Source: Staphylococcus lloydii
Lineage (GTDB): Bacteria; Bacillota; Bacilli; Staphylococcales; Staphylococcaceae
Length of the DNA: 64,000 nt
Assembly: GCF_015775975.1 (NCBI RefSeq)
Contig: NZ_CP064056.1
Location: 2,108,001 to 2,172,000 of the forward strand
Direction of reading: 5' to 3'
Shown: piece after piece, positions 1 to 9,093 of the stretch
Position numbering within the stretch: the stretch's first letter is position 1
Layout of the letters: each line of letters opens with the position of its first letter
The notes under the pieces: model-generated
Databases searched by the model: none
The model's input: only the letters and a program-made list of their open reading frames with translations
What the model was told of the DNA's origin: nothing
Position numbers and translations under genes: made by a program

Positions 1-507
1 GAACGCGGCGTACATGCAATGGATTTCTTTGATCATGACCCAAAAAGTCATGCCAAAAAAGAATTAAAAGCCCTACCCAATGAAACAATAATCAATATTT
101 TCAAATATATTATTGAACATTTCATTCTGTTTGTAGGCATATTTTGCTTTTTAAAAGGGTTTATTGGTTTCTTCATAGGTGCTAAAAATATTTATTTATA
201 TACCTTCCCTATTATATTAGCCATTGGTATTTTTATTGTATTTTTATTTATTTGGATGATTTTCAAAGCGATACAAATGCAATGTTTTAGTAGGTCTCAC
301 CTCAGTTGGTTATTAACTTATTTCGTTATTATTGTACTTATATGCACATTATTTTATGTATTCTTTATGCCTCAATCATATTTAGCATTTGGACCCCATA
401 TATTTATCGGTAATTGGACGTTTATTATAATATCTTTAATTATTGTCCCAATATCATTATATATTGATCATCACTATTCAAATAAAAACGCCAATACAAC
501 TTTATAA
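1..507 (+). CDS. Hypothetical four-helix membrane protein, 5' end cut by window edge
   Basis: The reading frame is open back to base 1, so the first ATG at 19 may be internal and the gene may begin outside the window. A short charged segment rich in Lys and His is followed by four hydrophobic stretches, near residues 29-55, 57-83, 95-118 and 132-150 counted from the ATG at 19. A short Asn-rich tail follows. I do not recognise the family. It ends at a strong hairpin shared with the convergent MFS gene. It is a real gene by its hydrophobic periodicity and clean end, but its function is unknown. Confidence 0.6.
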   Translation, partial: ERGVHAMDFFDHDPKSHAKKELKALPNETIINIFKYIIEHFILFVGIFCFLKGFIGFFIGAKNIYLYTFPIILAIGIFIVFLFIWMIFKAIQMQCFSRSHLSWLLTYFVIIVLICTLFYVFFMPQSYLAFGPHIFIGNWTFIIISLIIVPISLYIDHHYSNKNANTTL

Positions 508-542
508 AAAAACAGAAGCTCGACTTAGAGCTTCTGTTTTTT
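506..542. terminator. Bidirectional intrinsic terminator
   Basis: An 11-bp perfect stem (511-521 with 528-538) around a six-base loop is flanked by A-run and T-run. It lies between the convergent genes ending at 507 and 544 and should stop transcription from both sides. Confidence 0.85.
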
Positions 543-543
543 A

Positions 544-1704
544 TTATGCTGTTTGTTGGTCTTTTTTCTCTACTTGAATACTAATAATTAAGAAAACAAG
601 TCCGATAAGCGTGAGTATAGGTGCTATTAAGCTTAAAGAAGCAACGGGTAATTGTGTTACGACTACCCCTCCTAAAAATGCACCTAATGCATTACCTAAA
701 TTAAAGGCTGATTGATTTAACGTACTTGCAAGCGTCGGAGCATCTTGCGAAATCAATGTACTTTTAAATTGTAATGATGGACTCATACTAAATCCGATTA
801 AGCCAAAGAAGAATACGCCAGCCACCATTAAGAATCCATTCATTTGTACGAAATACAATAAAATGAAGTAAAGAATGAATGTTACAAAAATAATTTTTAA
901 TGCTTTATTTAAATTCCAATCCGCTAATTTGCCCCCAATAATATTACCGAGTGTGACACCAACACCAAAAATAATTAATATATAAGAGATTAAATTTTCA
1001 GCTACGTGAGATACATCTATTAAAACTGAGGAGATGTAAGTGAAATAAGCAAATACACTACTAAATCCAAATAGTGTTACTGCTAACGTTAGCCATAAAC
1101 GTTTTTCTTTTAATATCTTAAGTTCATTAAGCACTGATGCATCGTTATTAGGTTTTGTTTTTGGTACAAAAAAGATAATACCTATAAACGCACAAACACC
1201 AATTATTGCGATTACAACGAAAGTCATTTGCCATCCAAAGTTTTGTCCGATTAACGTACCAAATGGCACGCCTAAAATGTTACTTAAACTTAAACCCATA
1301 AACATTAAGGCCATAGCACTTGCTCTATATGCTGGTTTAACCATACTTGCGGCTAATATTGAACCAATACCGAAAAATGAACCATGCGCTAATGATGTTA
1401 TGATTCTACTTGCTAGCATTACACCATAACTTGGGCTTAATGATGCGACAATGTTTCCAAAAATAAATATTGCCATTAATACTAACAACAACATTTTACG
1501 ATTCCATTTAATCGTTAGCATCACTAATATAGGGCCACCAATCGCAACGCCTAATGCATACCCAGTAATTAGTTGTCCCGCTTGGCTTACAGAAACGCCA
1601 AAATCTCTAGCCACATTTGGTAATAGACCCATGATCACGAATTCCGTCATGCCTATAGCAAAAGCGCCAATTGCTAACATCCATATTGCTATCGGATATT
1701 TCAT
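544..1704 (-). CDS. MFS transporter, AraJ-like DHA1 family
   Basis: A 386-residue, probably 12-helix, major facilitator transporter. The N-terminal Gly-Met-Thr-Glu-Phe-Val sequence in helix 1 is typical of the AraJ/sugar and drug efflux subgroup of drug:H+ antiporter 1 proteins. The loop between helices 2 and 3 has a weak form of motif A, with Trp-Asn-Arg-Lys before helix 3. A good ribosome binding site (GGAGG) precedes the ATG. The gene stands alone, convergent with the upstream membrane protein. The substrate cannot be read from sequence; multidrug or sugar efflux are both possible. Confidence 0.85.
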   Translation of the reverse strand: MKYPIAIWMLAIGAFAIGMTEFVIMGLLPNVARDFGVSVSQAGQLITGYALGVAIGGPILVMLTIKWNRKMLLLVLMAIFIFGNIVASLSPSYGVMLASRIITSLAHGSFFGIGSILAASMVKPAYRASAMALMFMGLSLSNILGVPFGTLIGQNFGWQMTFVVIAIIGVCAFIGIIFFVPKTKPNNDASVLNELKILKEKRLWLTLAVTLFGFSSVFAYFTYISSVLIDVSHVAENLISYILIIFGVGVTLGNIIGGKLADWNLNKALKIIFVTFILYFILLYFVQMNGFLMVAGVFFFGLIGFSMSPSLQFKSTLISQDAPTLASTLNQSAFNLGNALGAFLGGVVVTQLPVASLSLIAPILTLIGLVFLIISIQVEKKDQQTA

Positions 1705-1846
1705 TTGCAGTACCTCCTATTTCGTTTTTTTGCACATGAATGCGATTATACTAAAAAGTGAGCTTAAGTAACAAGTGCATTGCTTAAATATTTTCATAAA
1801 TTTTCATATTAATTTTCCTAGCTTATATAAAATGTCTAATAATAAT

Positions 1847-1883
1847 AAAAGTAGCCATAACCTTAAAAGGTTTGACTACTTTT
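1847..1883 (-). terminator. Terminator after DUF456 gene
   Basis: An inverted repeat with arms beginning AAAAGTAG and ending CTACTTTT lies just downstream of the minus-strand gene that ends at 1893. Confidence 0.7.
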
Positions 1884-1892
1884 ACTACAATA

Positions 1893-2375
1893 TTAAATTA
1901 ATACTTCAATGAAAAACCAAATTACCATGATAACCATGATTATCGCTTGTGCGATAGAACTAGCTAAAAAGGCAATAACCGAGCCAAAACTAGCACTTAA
2001 CGCTTGATTGAAGTTAGATTTTAATATTAATTCAACTATAAGTACTGCAATAAATGGAATGATGATAATACCAAATGGCGGAAACACGAAGCAACCGACT
2101 AAGACACCGATTAATGCAACGTATTCACTTATTTTAGAACCACCAAATTTATTAACAAAGTATTTGTTCATTATAAAATCTGCAACCAAAATAAATATTG
2201 TAAAGAACAACATTGAAACATAGAACACCCAAGATAGATGACTGTGTTGTATACCGAATTGGTAAATTAAAAAACCAACCCATAACATAAGAACCGACGG
2301 AATTATCGGCTTAATTAAACCTATAAATGCTAATGCAAAAGCTATGATAATCAATAACCATATTAAAACTGACAT
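1893..2375 (-). CDS. DUF456 family small membrane protein
   Basis: A 160-residue protein made almost entirely of hydrophobic helices, with the Gly-rich FPPFGIIIIPF segment near residues 97-107 that is typical of DUF456 proteins. The start lies five bases after the stop of the MFS gene upstream on the same strand, with its GGAG ribosome binding site inside the end of that gene, so the two are probably translated from one message. The molecular function of DUF456 is unknown. It ends at a terminator. Confidence 0.8.
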   Translation of the reverse strand: MSVLIWLLIIIAFALAFIGLIKPIIPSVLMLWVGFLIYQFGIQHSHLSWVFYVSMLFFTIFILVADFIMNKYFVNKFGGSKISEYVALIGVLVGCFVFPPFGIIIIPFIAVLIVELILKSNFNQALSASFGSVIAFLASSIAQAIIMVIMVIWFFIEVLI

Positions 2376-2380
2376 ACTAT

Positions 2381-3589
2381 CTACTCCGTAACTTTTTCTG
2401 TATATTTGTGATCTTTAGTAAAGAATATGAGTACCATACCAATAAATAATGATATGGCTGAGACATAGAATACATTACCTAAACCTACCCAGTGGCTCAT
2501 TGCTCCACCTAATAAGTTGCCGCACAATTGACCTATTACCATCGCATTTGCGAACAATGTAGATGCATAACCAGGGAAAGCTGGTAAAATATCTTGAAAG
2601 TAACTAATGCCTAAGCCTAATAAAATTGCTAAGAAGATAGCCAAGAACACTTGCCCTACTAACATCATTGCCACACTATCGAAAAAGCCAATACTTAGGA
2701 AAAACAAACCGCCAAAAAGGCCACCAGACATTAATAGCGTTCTTGTTTGTAATTTGGCAGATAAGACTCCTAGCACTACCATAAATGGTACTTCTAAGCC
2801 TGCACATAAACTAGCCAAATACCCTACATATTTTTCACTTTCTCCTAAATATTTTGTTACAAATAATGGCATATTCAAGGTATACATCCATTGTCCTATA
2901 TGTAATAAAATAAATGCTAAAAATGGCACGATTAACGTTTTATCCTTAAGCATGTTTGGTGCGGCCGCTTCTACATAATTCGCATCTGTAGCTTTAGGCG
3001 CTGATTTGATATCTCTAAAGAACAGCACTTGTAAAATTAAGGTGAATAAAATGATTCCTACTGTGCCACCAAATAACCCCGAATACCCTTTTAGAGCTAA
3101 CAAACCATTACCAATTAACGGGCCAAATAAAAATCCGAATGAAAACATTGATCGTAACACTGCGTTTGCAAATTTCGCTCTATCTTTCGAAGTAGAAGCA
3201 TTGATGGATTCTCTTGCTGACGCATACATTTGTGGCATTGCAGGTGCAAATAAACCTTGGAATATCGCGTACATTGCAATAAAAATCCAAATTTCTCTAA
3301 TGTAGAAATAGATGCTGAAACTCATAGCCCCCATAAAGAGTGCCGCAATAATTAAAAATTTACGATTGATACTTTTCGTATCTGAGAAACGCGCAACAAT
3401 GGAATTTACAGTAAATTGACTAATAGCTGCTAATGCCAATAACAGTCCATATTGCGTCGTCGTCATACCTAAATCATTTGTCGCAAAAAGTACGAGATAA
3501 GGGATAGTGATTGCAATGCCCATACCTAGTAACATCATATTGAAGACAAATAATTTATAGTTTTTTATATGTAATAACTGTATAAACAT
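2381..3589 (-). CDS. MFS sugar efflux-type transporter (SET family)
   Basis: A 402-residue, 12-helix major facilitator protein. The first half, with an ARFSDTKSINRK motif A between helices 2 and 3 and the APAMPQMYASARE stretch near residues 117-129, resembles the SetA/SetB sugar efflux group, which export sugars or analogues by proton antiport. It sits 26 bases downstream of a LysR-type regulator on the same strand and just before a DUF456 gene, forming a likely three-gene operon. The LysR protein may control it. The true substrate is unknown. Confidence 0.8.
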   Translation of the reverse strand: MFIQLLHIKNYKLFVFNMMLLGMGIAITIPYLVLFATNDLGMTTTQYGLLLALAAISQFTVNSIVARFSDTKSINRKFLIIAALFMGAMSFSIYFYIREIWIFIAMYAIFQGLFAPAMPQMYASARESINASTSKDRAKFANAVLRSMFSFGFLFGPLIGNGLLALKGYSGLFGGTVGIILFTLILQVLFFRDIKSAPKATDANYVEAAAPNMLKDKTLIVPFLAFILLHIGQWMYTLNMPLFVTKYLGESEKYVGYLASLCAGLEVPFMVVLGVLSAKLQTRTLLMSGGLFGGLFFLSIGFFDSVAMMLVGQVFLAIFLAILLGLGISYFQDILPAFPGYASTLFANAMVIGQLCGNLLGGAMSHWVGLGNVFYVSAISLFIGMVLIFFTKDHKYTEKVTE

Positions 3590-3615
3590 CTATTTACCCT
3601 CAATCCTATTTAGCG

Positions 3616-4470
3616 TTATTTAACGTATTCCAACACCAAATTAATAAATGATTCTACTTGTGGAAGTTGTACCATACTTGCATCATAACTTAAATATGTA
3701 GAACGGATTAAAGGCTGTGACTCAATATCGACACGTTTAAAATCAAACTGTTCTTTATCCATATTTTTCATCATAATTTCAGGTAAAATTGTAACTCCTA
3801 CGCCGTTTAGGAGCATTTCTTTACAAGTTGCAACTTGATCTACCGTTATCATAGCATGATAATCTTGCCCTAAGTGATTGCTATACCATTCTTTAATTTG
3901 ATTTATGTATACTGGGTCAGCTTGAAATTCAATGAATGGAAGTTTATTAACTTCATCACGTCTATGATGTGGGTGAATAAAGTAATGTTCATCATTAAAT
4001 AAATGCGTGTTATTTAAGTTCATTATCTTATTTCCTCTGATAATCATGACGTGATAGTCTCTATGGTTTGCTTTAATTTGTTCACTGGAACCGACTTGCA
4101 CTTGGATCTCAACGTTTGGAAATTGACGAGTATATAAGTTAAGTACTTCAGGCAACAAAGTTTGTCCAATAAGAGATGAGCACCCTATCGATATGGTACC
4201 GTTAACCTCACCAATATGAGCTTGCATTTTATCTAAAAATAATCGTTCTTTTTTCAACATTTCTTTTGCATGTTCAATAATCATTGAACCTTCTGTCGTT
4301 GTTATTAATTGTTTTTTCGTACGTATAAAAATTTCGACACCAAAAGCATTTTCGATTGCTTTTAATCTTTGTGTCACAGCTGGTTGAGAAATATATAATA
4401 TTTCGGCAGCTTTTCTTAACGTTTTAGTTTCATCTAAAGTCGTAATTAAACGATAATCGTCAATCTTCAT
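3616..4470 (-). CDS. LysR-type transcriptional regulator
   Basis: A 284-residue regulator. Residues 1-60 form the winged helix-turn-helix (TLRKAAEILYISQPAVTQRLKAIE, given here in part: AAEILYISQPAVTQ), followed by a linker helix and a periplasmic-binding-protein-like effector domain from about residue 88 to the end. Length and order match the LysR family. It is cotranscribed with, or at least directly upstream of, the SET-type transporter and DUF456 gene. Most LysR proteins are divergent from their targets, so the same-strand layout here suggests autoregulated control of its own operon. The inducer is unknown. Confidence 0.88.
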   Translation of the reverse strand: MKIDDYRLITTLDETKTLRKAAEILYISQPAVTQRLKAIENAFGVEIFIRTKKQLITTTEGSMIIEHAKEMLKKERLFLDKMQAHIGEVNGTISIGCSSLIGQTLLPEVLNLYTRQFPNVEIQVQVGSSEQIKANHRDYHVMIIRGNKIMNLNNTHLFNDEHYFIHPHHRRDEVNKLPFIEFQADPVYINQIKEWYSNHLGQDYHAMITVDQVATCKEMLLNGVGVTILPEIMMKNMDKEQFDFKRVDIESQPLIRSTYLSYDASMVQLPQVESFINLVLEYVK

Positions 4471-4687
4471 AATAACCCCCTAAAGCTTTTAAATATAAGT
4501 TTTTATTCTTCTTTAGATGATGTGGATGAATTATTTTTAGTTAACTATTGGCATTATCAATATTAAAATTTATTCATATCTTTGAACAAATAAAATTTAA
4601 ATATTTAGTAACGTTATAATAAGTATTTAAAAAAATGCATAATTCATTCTTCATATGTTCATGTAATCTCCAGCAATGAGCAACGCT

Positions 4688-5365
4688 CTAATGCTCATTA
4701 TATTTATGTTCTTTATGTCGTGGGTGCTTTTTATGATGGGGTTTCACTTTATTAAACTTGTTTGGCTTATGTGTAGGCGTTTTGTGTTTAATTTTGTGAA
4801 AACAGTACATAATTTTTTCTTGCATTTGTGGAAAATCTTTATCGATTTTAATCATTAACTGATGCGCAATGACATATGCTTCATGATATTGCTGCTTTGA
4901 AATTTGATCTTGTTCTAATGCGCGCTGCAAATCTTCTTCATCAACTAATTCATACTCACCGTTCGGCAATACTAACACGTCTAAAAATAAGTCTAATGTT
5001 CTTGCATTCCCTTTTTGTGTAATATTTTTAATATTAATATCAAAATAATACTCTAGCGGATTCCCTTCGCTATCAATCATAACGGTGATACTATAACGCT
5101 TTTTTTCCGGAAGTATTTGTAACCACTGGTAGTTATCATCTGCTACGGTAATTTTTTGACCGACTACCGAAACTTCAAGTGGTTCACGTACCTTTTTCAT
5201 AGTAACTAAGCCAATAATACCTTTAAATTTATTATTATTAACCTTTACTTCTACATAATCTCTATCTACGATTCGACGCCAGTGACGTTTATCGATATAT
5301 TTTACTTTCACTGCCACCAACTCCTTGCTCTTATTATATAAAACTGATTTCATAATGTCATCCAA
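4688..5365 (-). CDS. DUF402 domain protein with His/Lys-rich tail
   Basis: A 225-residue soluble protein. The middle part (about residues 75-150), with the YYFDINIKNI and LDLFLDVLVLPNGEYELVDE stretches, fits the DUF402 fold shared with the NtdP nucleoside phosphatases. A helical part follows, with the EEDLQRALEQDQIS acidic helix. The last 35 or so residues are strongly basic and rich in His, Lys and Pro, which is not part of the usual DUF402 core. A start at Met5 (5353) is also possible. Enzyme activity is uncertain. It is monocistronic and divergent from the methyltransferase at 5511. Confidence 0.75.
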   Translation of the reverse strand: MDDIMKSVLYNKSKELVAVKVKYIDKRHWRRIVDRDYVEVKVNNNKFKGIIGLVTMKKVREPLEVSVVGQKITVADDNYQWLQILPEKKRYSITVMIDSEGNPLEYYFDINIKNITQKGNARTLDLFLDVLVLPNGEYELVDEEDLQRALEQDQISKQQYHEAYVIAHQLMIKIDKDFPQMQEKIMYCFHKIKHKTPTHKPNKFNKVKPHHKKHPRHKEHKYNEH

Positions 5366-5510
5366 AGTATGAATTAATTAAACGCCAATTTTTAATTGTA
5401 ACTATTGTACTATATTTCATAGCAATAAAGCTAAATTGACAACCTCTAGCTATTTTGTTAAATTGAAGTATATTTTCAGAAAATTCTATACAACTATTGG
5501 GGGAAGATGA

Positions 5511-6620
5511 ATGACAGTACTACAACGACCATTTCGCGCCGACCATGTTGGCAGTTTACTAAGACCAGAAAGATTAAAACAAGCGAGAACACAATTTCAA
5601 AACAATGAAATTTCAGCTGAAGATTTGCAAAAAGTAGAAGATGCAGAGATTGAACGCATCATAGAAAAACAACTAGAAGTCGGTTTACATAGTATTACAG
5701 ATGGTGAATTTAGAAGAAGTTGGTGGCATTTCGATTTCTTAGAAAATTTAGACGGCGTTCAGGGTTATACTCCCGAACACGGATTGTCATTCGAAGGCGT
5801 GGAAACACGTAGTCACAATGTACGTATCATAGACAAAGTAAGATTCAATTCAAACCATCCGCATTTTGAACATTTCAAATTTTTATATGACAAAGTTGGA
5901 GATCGTGGCATAGCAAAAGTTTCTATCCCAAGTCCTAACCAATTGTTCCACCCAAACATTTTAAATGAAGATATTTACCCAGATATTAAAGACTTTGCAC
6001 ATGATGTGGCTCAAGCTTATCATGAATCATTGCAAAAATTTTACGATTTAGGTGCACGCTATATCCAATTAGACGACGTCTATTGGGCTAATTTAACTTC
6101 TGGTACTCAAAAAACACGAGGCCGTGACCGTTCTGAAGAAGAAAAAGAACGTGCACGTCAATTAGCGTACGCAGTTATCAACGAAGCGATTCAAGGTTTA
6201 CCAGAAGATTTATTAATTACAACGCATATTTGCCGCGGTAACTACAAATCTACTTGGGCCATTTCTGGAGGATATGAACCTATAGCACCGTATTTGTTTA
6301 AAGAAAATTTAGGTGGCTTTTTCCTTGAATATGACGATGACCGTTCAGGTGATTTTGAACCGTTACGTTATTTCCCAGAAAATAGTGCAGCCGTTTTAGG
6401 ACTCTTTACTTCTAAAAGTGGCGAGTTAGAAAACAAAGAAACGATTTTAGCACGTATTGAAGAAGCTAAAAATTATATTAGCGAAGATCAAATATGTTTA
6501 AGCCCACAATGTGGATTCGCTTCTACTGAAGAAGGGAATCAATTAACTGAAGAAGAGCAATGGAATAAATTAGCTTATGTCGTAGAAATTGCTAACGACG
6601 TCTTCAACACTTCGAAATAG
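5511..6620 (+). CDS. MetE C-terminal-like cobalamin-independent methyltransferase (YxjG/YxjH type)
   Basis: A 369-residue protein matching only the catalytic C-terminal half of cobalamin-independent methionine synthase, as in Bacillus YxjG/YxjH. These proteins are thought to methylate homocysteine or a related thiol. The zinc ligands are present as His239, Cys241, Glu273 and Cys334. The N-terminal DHVGSLLRP motif is also typical. A strong GGGGGAAG ribosome binding site precedes the ATG. The 145-base upstream region is too short for, and shows no sign of, a SAM riboswitch or T-box. The methyl donor may differ from that of full-length MetE. Confidence 0.88.
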   Translation: MTVLQRPFRADHVGSLLRPERLKQARTQFQNNEISAEDLQKVEDAEIERIIEKQLEVGLHSITDGEFRRSWWHFDFLENLDGVQGYTPEHGLSFEGVETRSHNVRIIDKVRFNSNHPHFEHFKFLYDKVGDRGIAKVSIPSPNQLFHPNILNEDIYPDIKDFAHDVAQAYHESLQKFYDLGARYIQLDDVYWANLTSGTQKTRGRDRSEEEKERARQLAYAVINEAIQGLPEDLLITTHICRGNYKSTWAISGGYEPIAPYLFKENLGGFFLEYDDDRSGDFEPLRYFPENSAAVLGLFTSKSGELENKETILARIEEAKNYISEDQICLSPQCGFASTEEGNQLTEEEQWNKLAYVVEIANDVFNTSK

Positions 6621-6645
6621 CACGTCTGTACGAGAATAATAATAA

Positions 6646-6684
6646 AAAACAGCTTCTCAACATTTAATGTTGAGAAGCTGTTTT
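6646..6684. terminator. Bidirectional intrinsic terminator
   Basis: A perfect 18-bp stem (6646-6663 with 6667-6684) with a three-base loop, A-rich on one side and T-rich on the other, between convergent genes. Confidence 0.9.
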
Positions 6685-6693
6685 ATTAATAAA

Positions 6694-7176
6694 TTACTTT
6701 TCTGCCAAAGCATAACGCGCTATAACTTTATTTAAATGTGGGTATAGCTGCTTTAATTCGGCTTGGGTAAATATTTCGAAGTGCTTAAAATCAAATGCAG
6801 GTTGGCACATACATCCTACTAAAGCGTAACCTTCCTCATTAGCAATTGAAGATGCAAATATCGTACCTTTAGGCACAACAGATTGTAATACATCGCCTTC
6901 ATCTGTATTTTTGCCCAACCTAATACATTTATATTGACCATCCGGTTCAATCATATGCACTAATAACGTGTGACCTTCGTGATGATACCATATTTCATCG
7001 GCGTCTATACGATGAAAATGTGATATATTGTCATGCGACAACAAGAAATAAATGCTAGAGTATGGCGCGCGTGTTGAGTCTGAACTGTTACCTGTAATAA
7101 TTTCTCTATAATAACCACCTTCAGGATGTGGTGTTAAGTTCAATTGTTCAATCCAGCGCTCAATATTTGGAGTCAT
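6694..7176 (-). CDS. Cupin protein, DUF985 family
   Basis: A 160-residue beta-barrel protein of the DUF985/cupin_5 group. The N-terminal HPEGGYYRE (residues 17-25) and the metal-site-like segments SHFHRIDADEIWYHHEG are diagnostic. These proteins bind small ligands, probably sugars or nucleotides, and a catalytic role has not been established. Its ATG overlaps the stop of the upstream YebC gene as TAATG, so the two are probably translationally coupled. Confidence 0.85.
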   Translation of the reverse strand: MTPNIERWIEQLNLTPHPEGGYYREIITGNSSDSTRAPYSSIYFLLSHDNISHFHRIDADEIWYHHEGHTLLVHMIEPDGQYKCIRLGKNTDEGDVLQSVVPKGTIFASSIANEEGYALVGCMCQPAFDFKHFEIFTQAELKQLYPHLNKVIARYALAEK

Positions 7177-7892
7177 TAATTTAACTCCACGTTATGGAAG
7201 ACATTTTGTACATCTTCTAAATCTTCTAAAGCATCAATAAGTTTTTCGAATACTTCTTGATCTTCAGCAGATAATTCGACGTCGCTTTGTGGTAACATTT
7301 CGAATTCCGCTACTTTAAATTCTTCAACACCATATGCTTTCAATGCATCTTGCACTTGTGCAAATTGCTCTGGTTCAGCATAGACGATTGTTAAACCTTC
7401 TTCTTCAACAACGTCTCGCACATCGATTTCTTGTTCCATTAATTGTTCTAAGATATCATCTGCTGAATAACCTTCAAAACCAAATACTGCTGTATGGTCA
7501 AACATATATGCTACAGAACCAGATACACCCATATTACCGCCATTCTTACCAAAAGCGGCTCTTACGTCTGAGGCTGTTCTATTTACGTTGTTTGTTAAAG
7601 CATCAACAATGATCATTGAACCACTTGGTCCAAAACCTTCATATCTTAAGTGATCGTAGTTTTCTTCTCCTGCACCTTTAGCCTTTTCGATTGCTTTTTC
7701 AATGATATGGTTTGGCACAGAATACGTTTTTGCTCTTTCTAAAGTTAAACGTAAAGTTTGATTTGATTCTGGATCAGGCTCTCCTGATTTTGCAGCAACA
7801 TAAATTTCTTTACCAAATTTCGCATAAATACGACTCGTATTTTTATCTTTTTGGGCTTTTTTCTCTTTGATATTATTCCATTTACGACCCAT
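7176..7892 (-). CDS. YebC/PmpR family protein
   Basis: A 238-residue member of the YebC/PmpR/TACO1 family. The N-terminal [16 protein letters not shown] is the hallmark, as is the [11 protein letters not shown] motif near residues 80-90. Members bind nucleic acid; some act as transcription regulators and others are reported to ease ribosome stalling at proline-rich stretches. Family length is about 238-250, so the protein is complete. The downstream cupin gene overlaps by one base. It acts in the cytoplasm. Confidence 0.92.
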   Translation of the reverse strand: MGRKWNNIKEKKAQKDKNTSRIYAKFGKEIYVAAKSGEPDPESNQTLRLTLERAKTYSVPNHIIEKAIEKAKGAGEENYDHLRYEGFGPSGSMIIVDALTNNVNRTASDVRAAFGKNGGNMGVSGSVAYMFDHTAVFGFEGYSADDILEQLMEQEIDVRDVVEEEGLTIVYAEPEQFAQVQDALKAYGVEEFKVAEFEMLPQSDVELSAEDQEVFEKLIDALEDLEDVQNVFHNVELN

Positions 7893-8016
7893 AATTTCAT
7901 CTCACTTTCTTAATCCTCAAAATGTAACATTTATATTATAGCGTAAATCACGCTTATTATATAGTTGAAAAGCTATAAACTTTGTATTTACAATCCTCTC
8001 CCATTATTTAAACATA

Positions 8017-8060
8017 AAAGAGACGCGTCTGTCGTTATTGTACAACAAAACCCGTCTCTT
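8017..8060 (-). terminator. Terminator after Bax-inhibitor-like gene
   Basis: Arms AAAGAGACG and CGTCTCTT flank a 27-base loop, 31 bases downstream of the minus-strand gene ending at 8091. Confidence 0.6.
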
Positions 8061-8090
8061 CTATATCAATATTCAATTCAGTTATATATT

Positions 8091-8750
8091 TTATCTTTTG
8101 TTCATGCGTACGGCTAAATTTAACACGTATTTAATTATGTGTAGTAAGTTAATAAACAAGTTGAAGCCCATTTCTCTCGGTGAGAATTTACCTCGTTTCA
8201 TACGGTTAAAATCGTATAGCGTATATAATAAGAATAACAGTAACCCTACGACCGTAATTATTGTATGGAATATTGGATTATGAATAAACATTCCTACGAT
8301 ACCTGCTATTACTAATGCAATTAATGTTACGAATAAGTATTTCCCCATACTAGAGGCGTTCCCGATTAGGAAATAACCGATAAGTCCAAATACAATAAAT
8401 GCAGCTATCGCTAAGATAACGTTTTTGTAAAATACCTCTTCACCTAAATTTTGTAAATAACTGGTAAATGTCGCATATGCTAACAAACCAACTACGACAG
8501 TATAGATATGAGATATCACTAAACCTGATTTACGAGCTCGATTAGTAAATAACGTAATTAATACGAGCACTAATAGTGCAATGGATAATGGTTTACGCCA
8601 AGACATTGGTAAAAACTGTCCAAAATAACAGCCAATTCCAAAGATTATCCAATAATATACAAAGAATAACCATACTTTACCGTATGCTTTTGCTTGGTCT
8701 TTATTTTTCTTCATATTATAATTCTTTGTTTGTTGCGAAGCTTCCGCCAT
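8091..8750 (-). CDS. Bax inhibitor-1/YccA-like membrane protein
   Basis: A 219-residue protein with a charged N-terminus (about 25 residues) and seven or so hydrophobic segments. The final helix pair, with LLYTLYDFNRM near residues 175-185 followed by NLFINLLHIIKYVL, resembles the conserved end of the UPF0005/BI-1 family, whose Bacillus member YetJ is a pH-sensitive calcium leak channel. The conserved Asp of that motif appears to be Asp182. Identity within the family is weak, so a channel role is inference. It is divergent from the LysM-CHAP gene. Confidence 0.7.
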   Translation of the reverse strand: MAEASQQTKNYNMKKNKDQAKAYGKVWLFFVYYWIIFGIGCYFGQFLPMSWRKPLSIALLVLVLITLFTNRARKSGLVISHIYTVVVGLLAYATFTSYLQNLGEEVFYKNVILAIAAFIVFGLIGYFLIGNASSMGKYLFVTLIALVIAGIVGMFIHNPIFHTIITVVGLLLFLLYTLYDFNRMKRGKFSPREMGFNLFINLLHIIKYVLNLAVRMNKR

Positions 8751-9093
8751 GTTCTTCCCTACCTTTTAAACATATTATTATTTCTAAACTAACACATATT
8801 TAAAATAACACATAATATTATATATGTACTTTAATCTTCAATATTTTGTGTTACTTAATATTACAATTTCTTAAATTATTAAACCCCATACAATGTAAAA
8901 CATCTTATAAACGGCGTAAAAAGGCACAGTCAGACGTAATTGTAATTTTACACTTGTGTATTGCTAATATTACAAGTTTATAACATCAGACATAAACAAC
9001 TATTTTTCTGTTAGTATGGGTTGTGAATTAACAATACATGAACGTTCTATGAATCATTTTAAATGTACATAGAGATATTGAGGAGGAGTAATT
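8751..9093. promoter_or_regulatory. Divergent promoter region of BI-1-like and LysM-CHAP genes
   Basis: This 343-base AT-rich region holds no credible ORF. It must carry the promoters of both flanking genes. Two WalR-like half sites on the minus strand (reading TGTAAA at 8952-8947 and TGTAAT at 8974-8969) lie 22 bases apart, twice the usual 11-base period; this is suggestive only, because wall hydrolase genes are typical WalKR targets. A good AGGAGG ribosome binding site sits at about 9080-9086. Confidence 0.4.

Noticed and set aside
4676..4858. A 60-residue hydrophobic plus-strand ORF
   Set aside because: It lies opposite the His/Lys-rich end of the DUF402 gene; the hydrophobic look is a shadow of His, Lys and Met codons.
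5366..5510. SAM riboswitch or T-box before the MetE-like gene
   Set aside because: The region is only 145 bases and shows no conserved riboswitch stems or T-box sequence.
8947..8974. WalR site before the LysM-CHAP gene
   Set aside because: The two half sites are 22 rather than 11 bases apart, so the consensus is not met.
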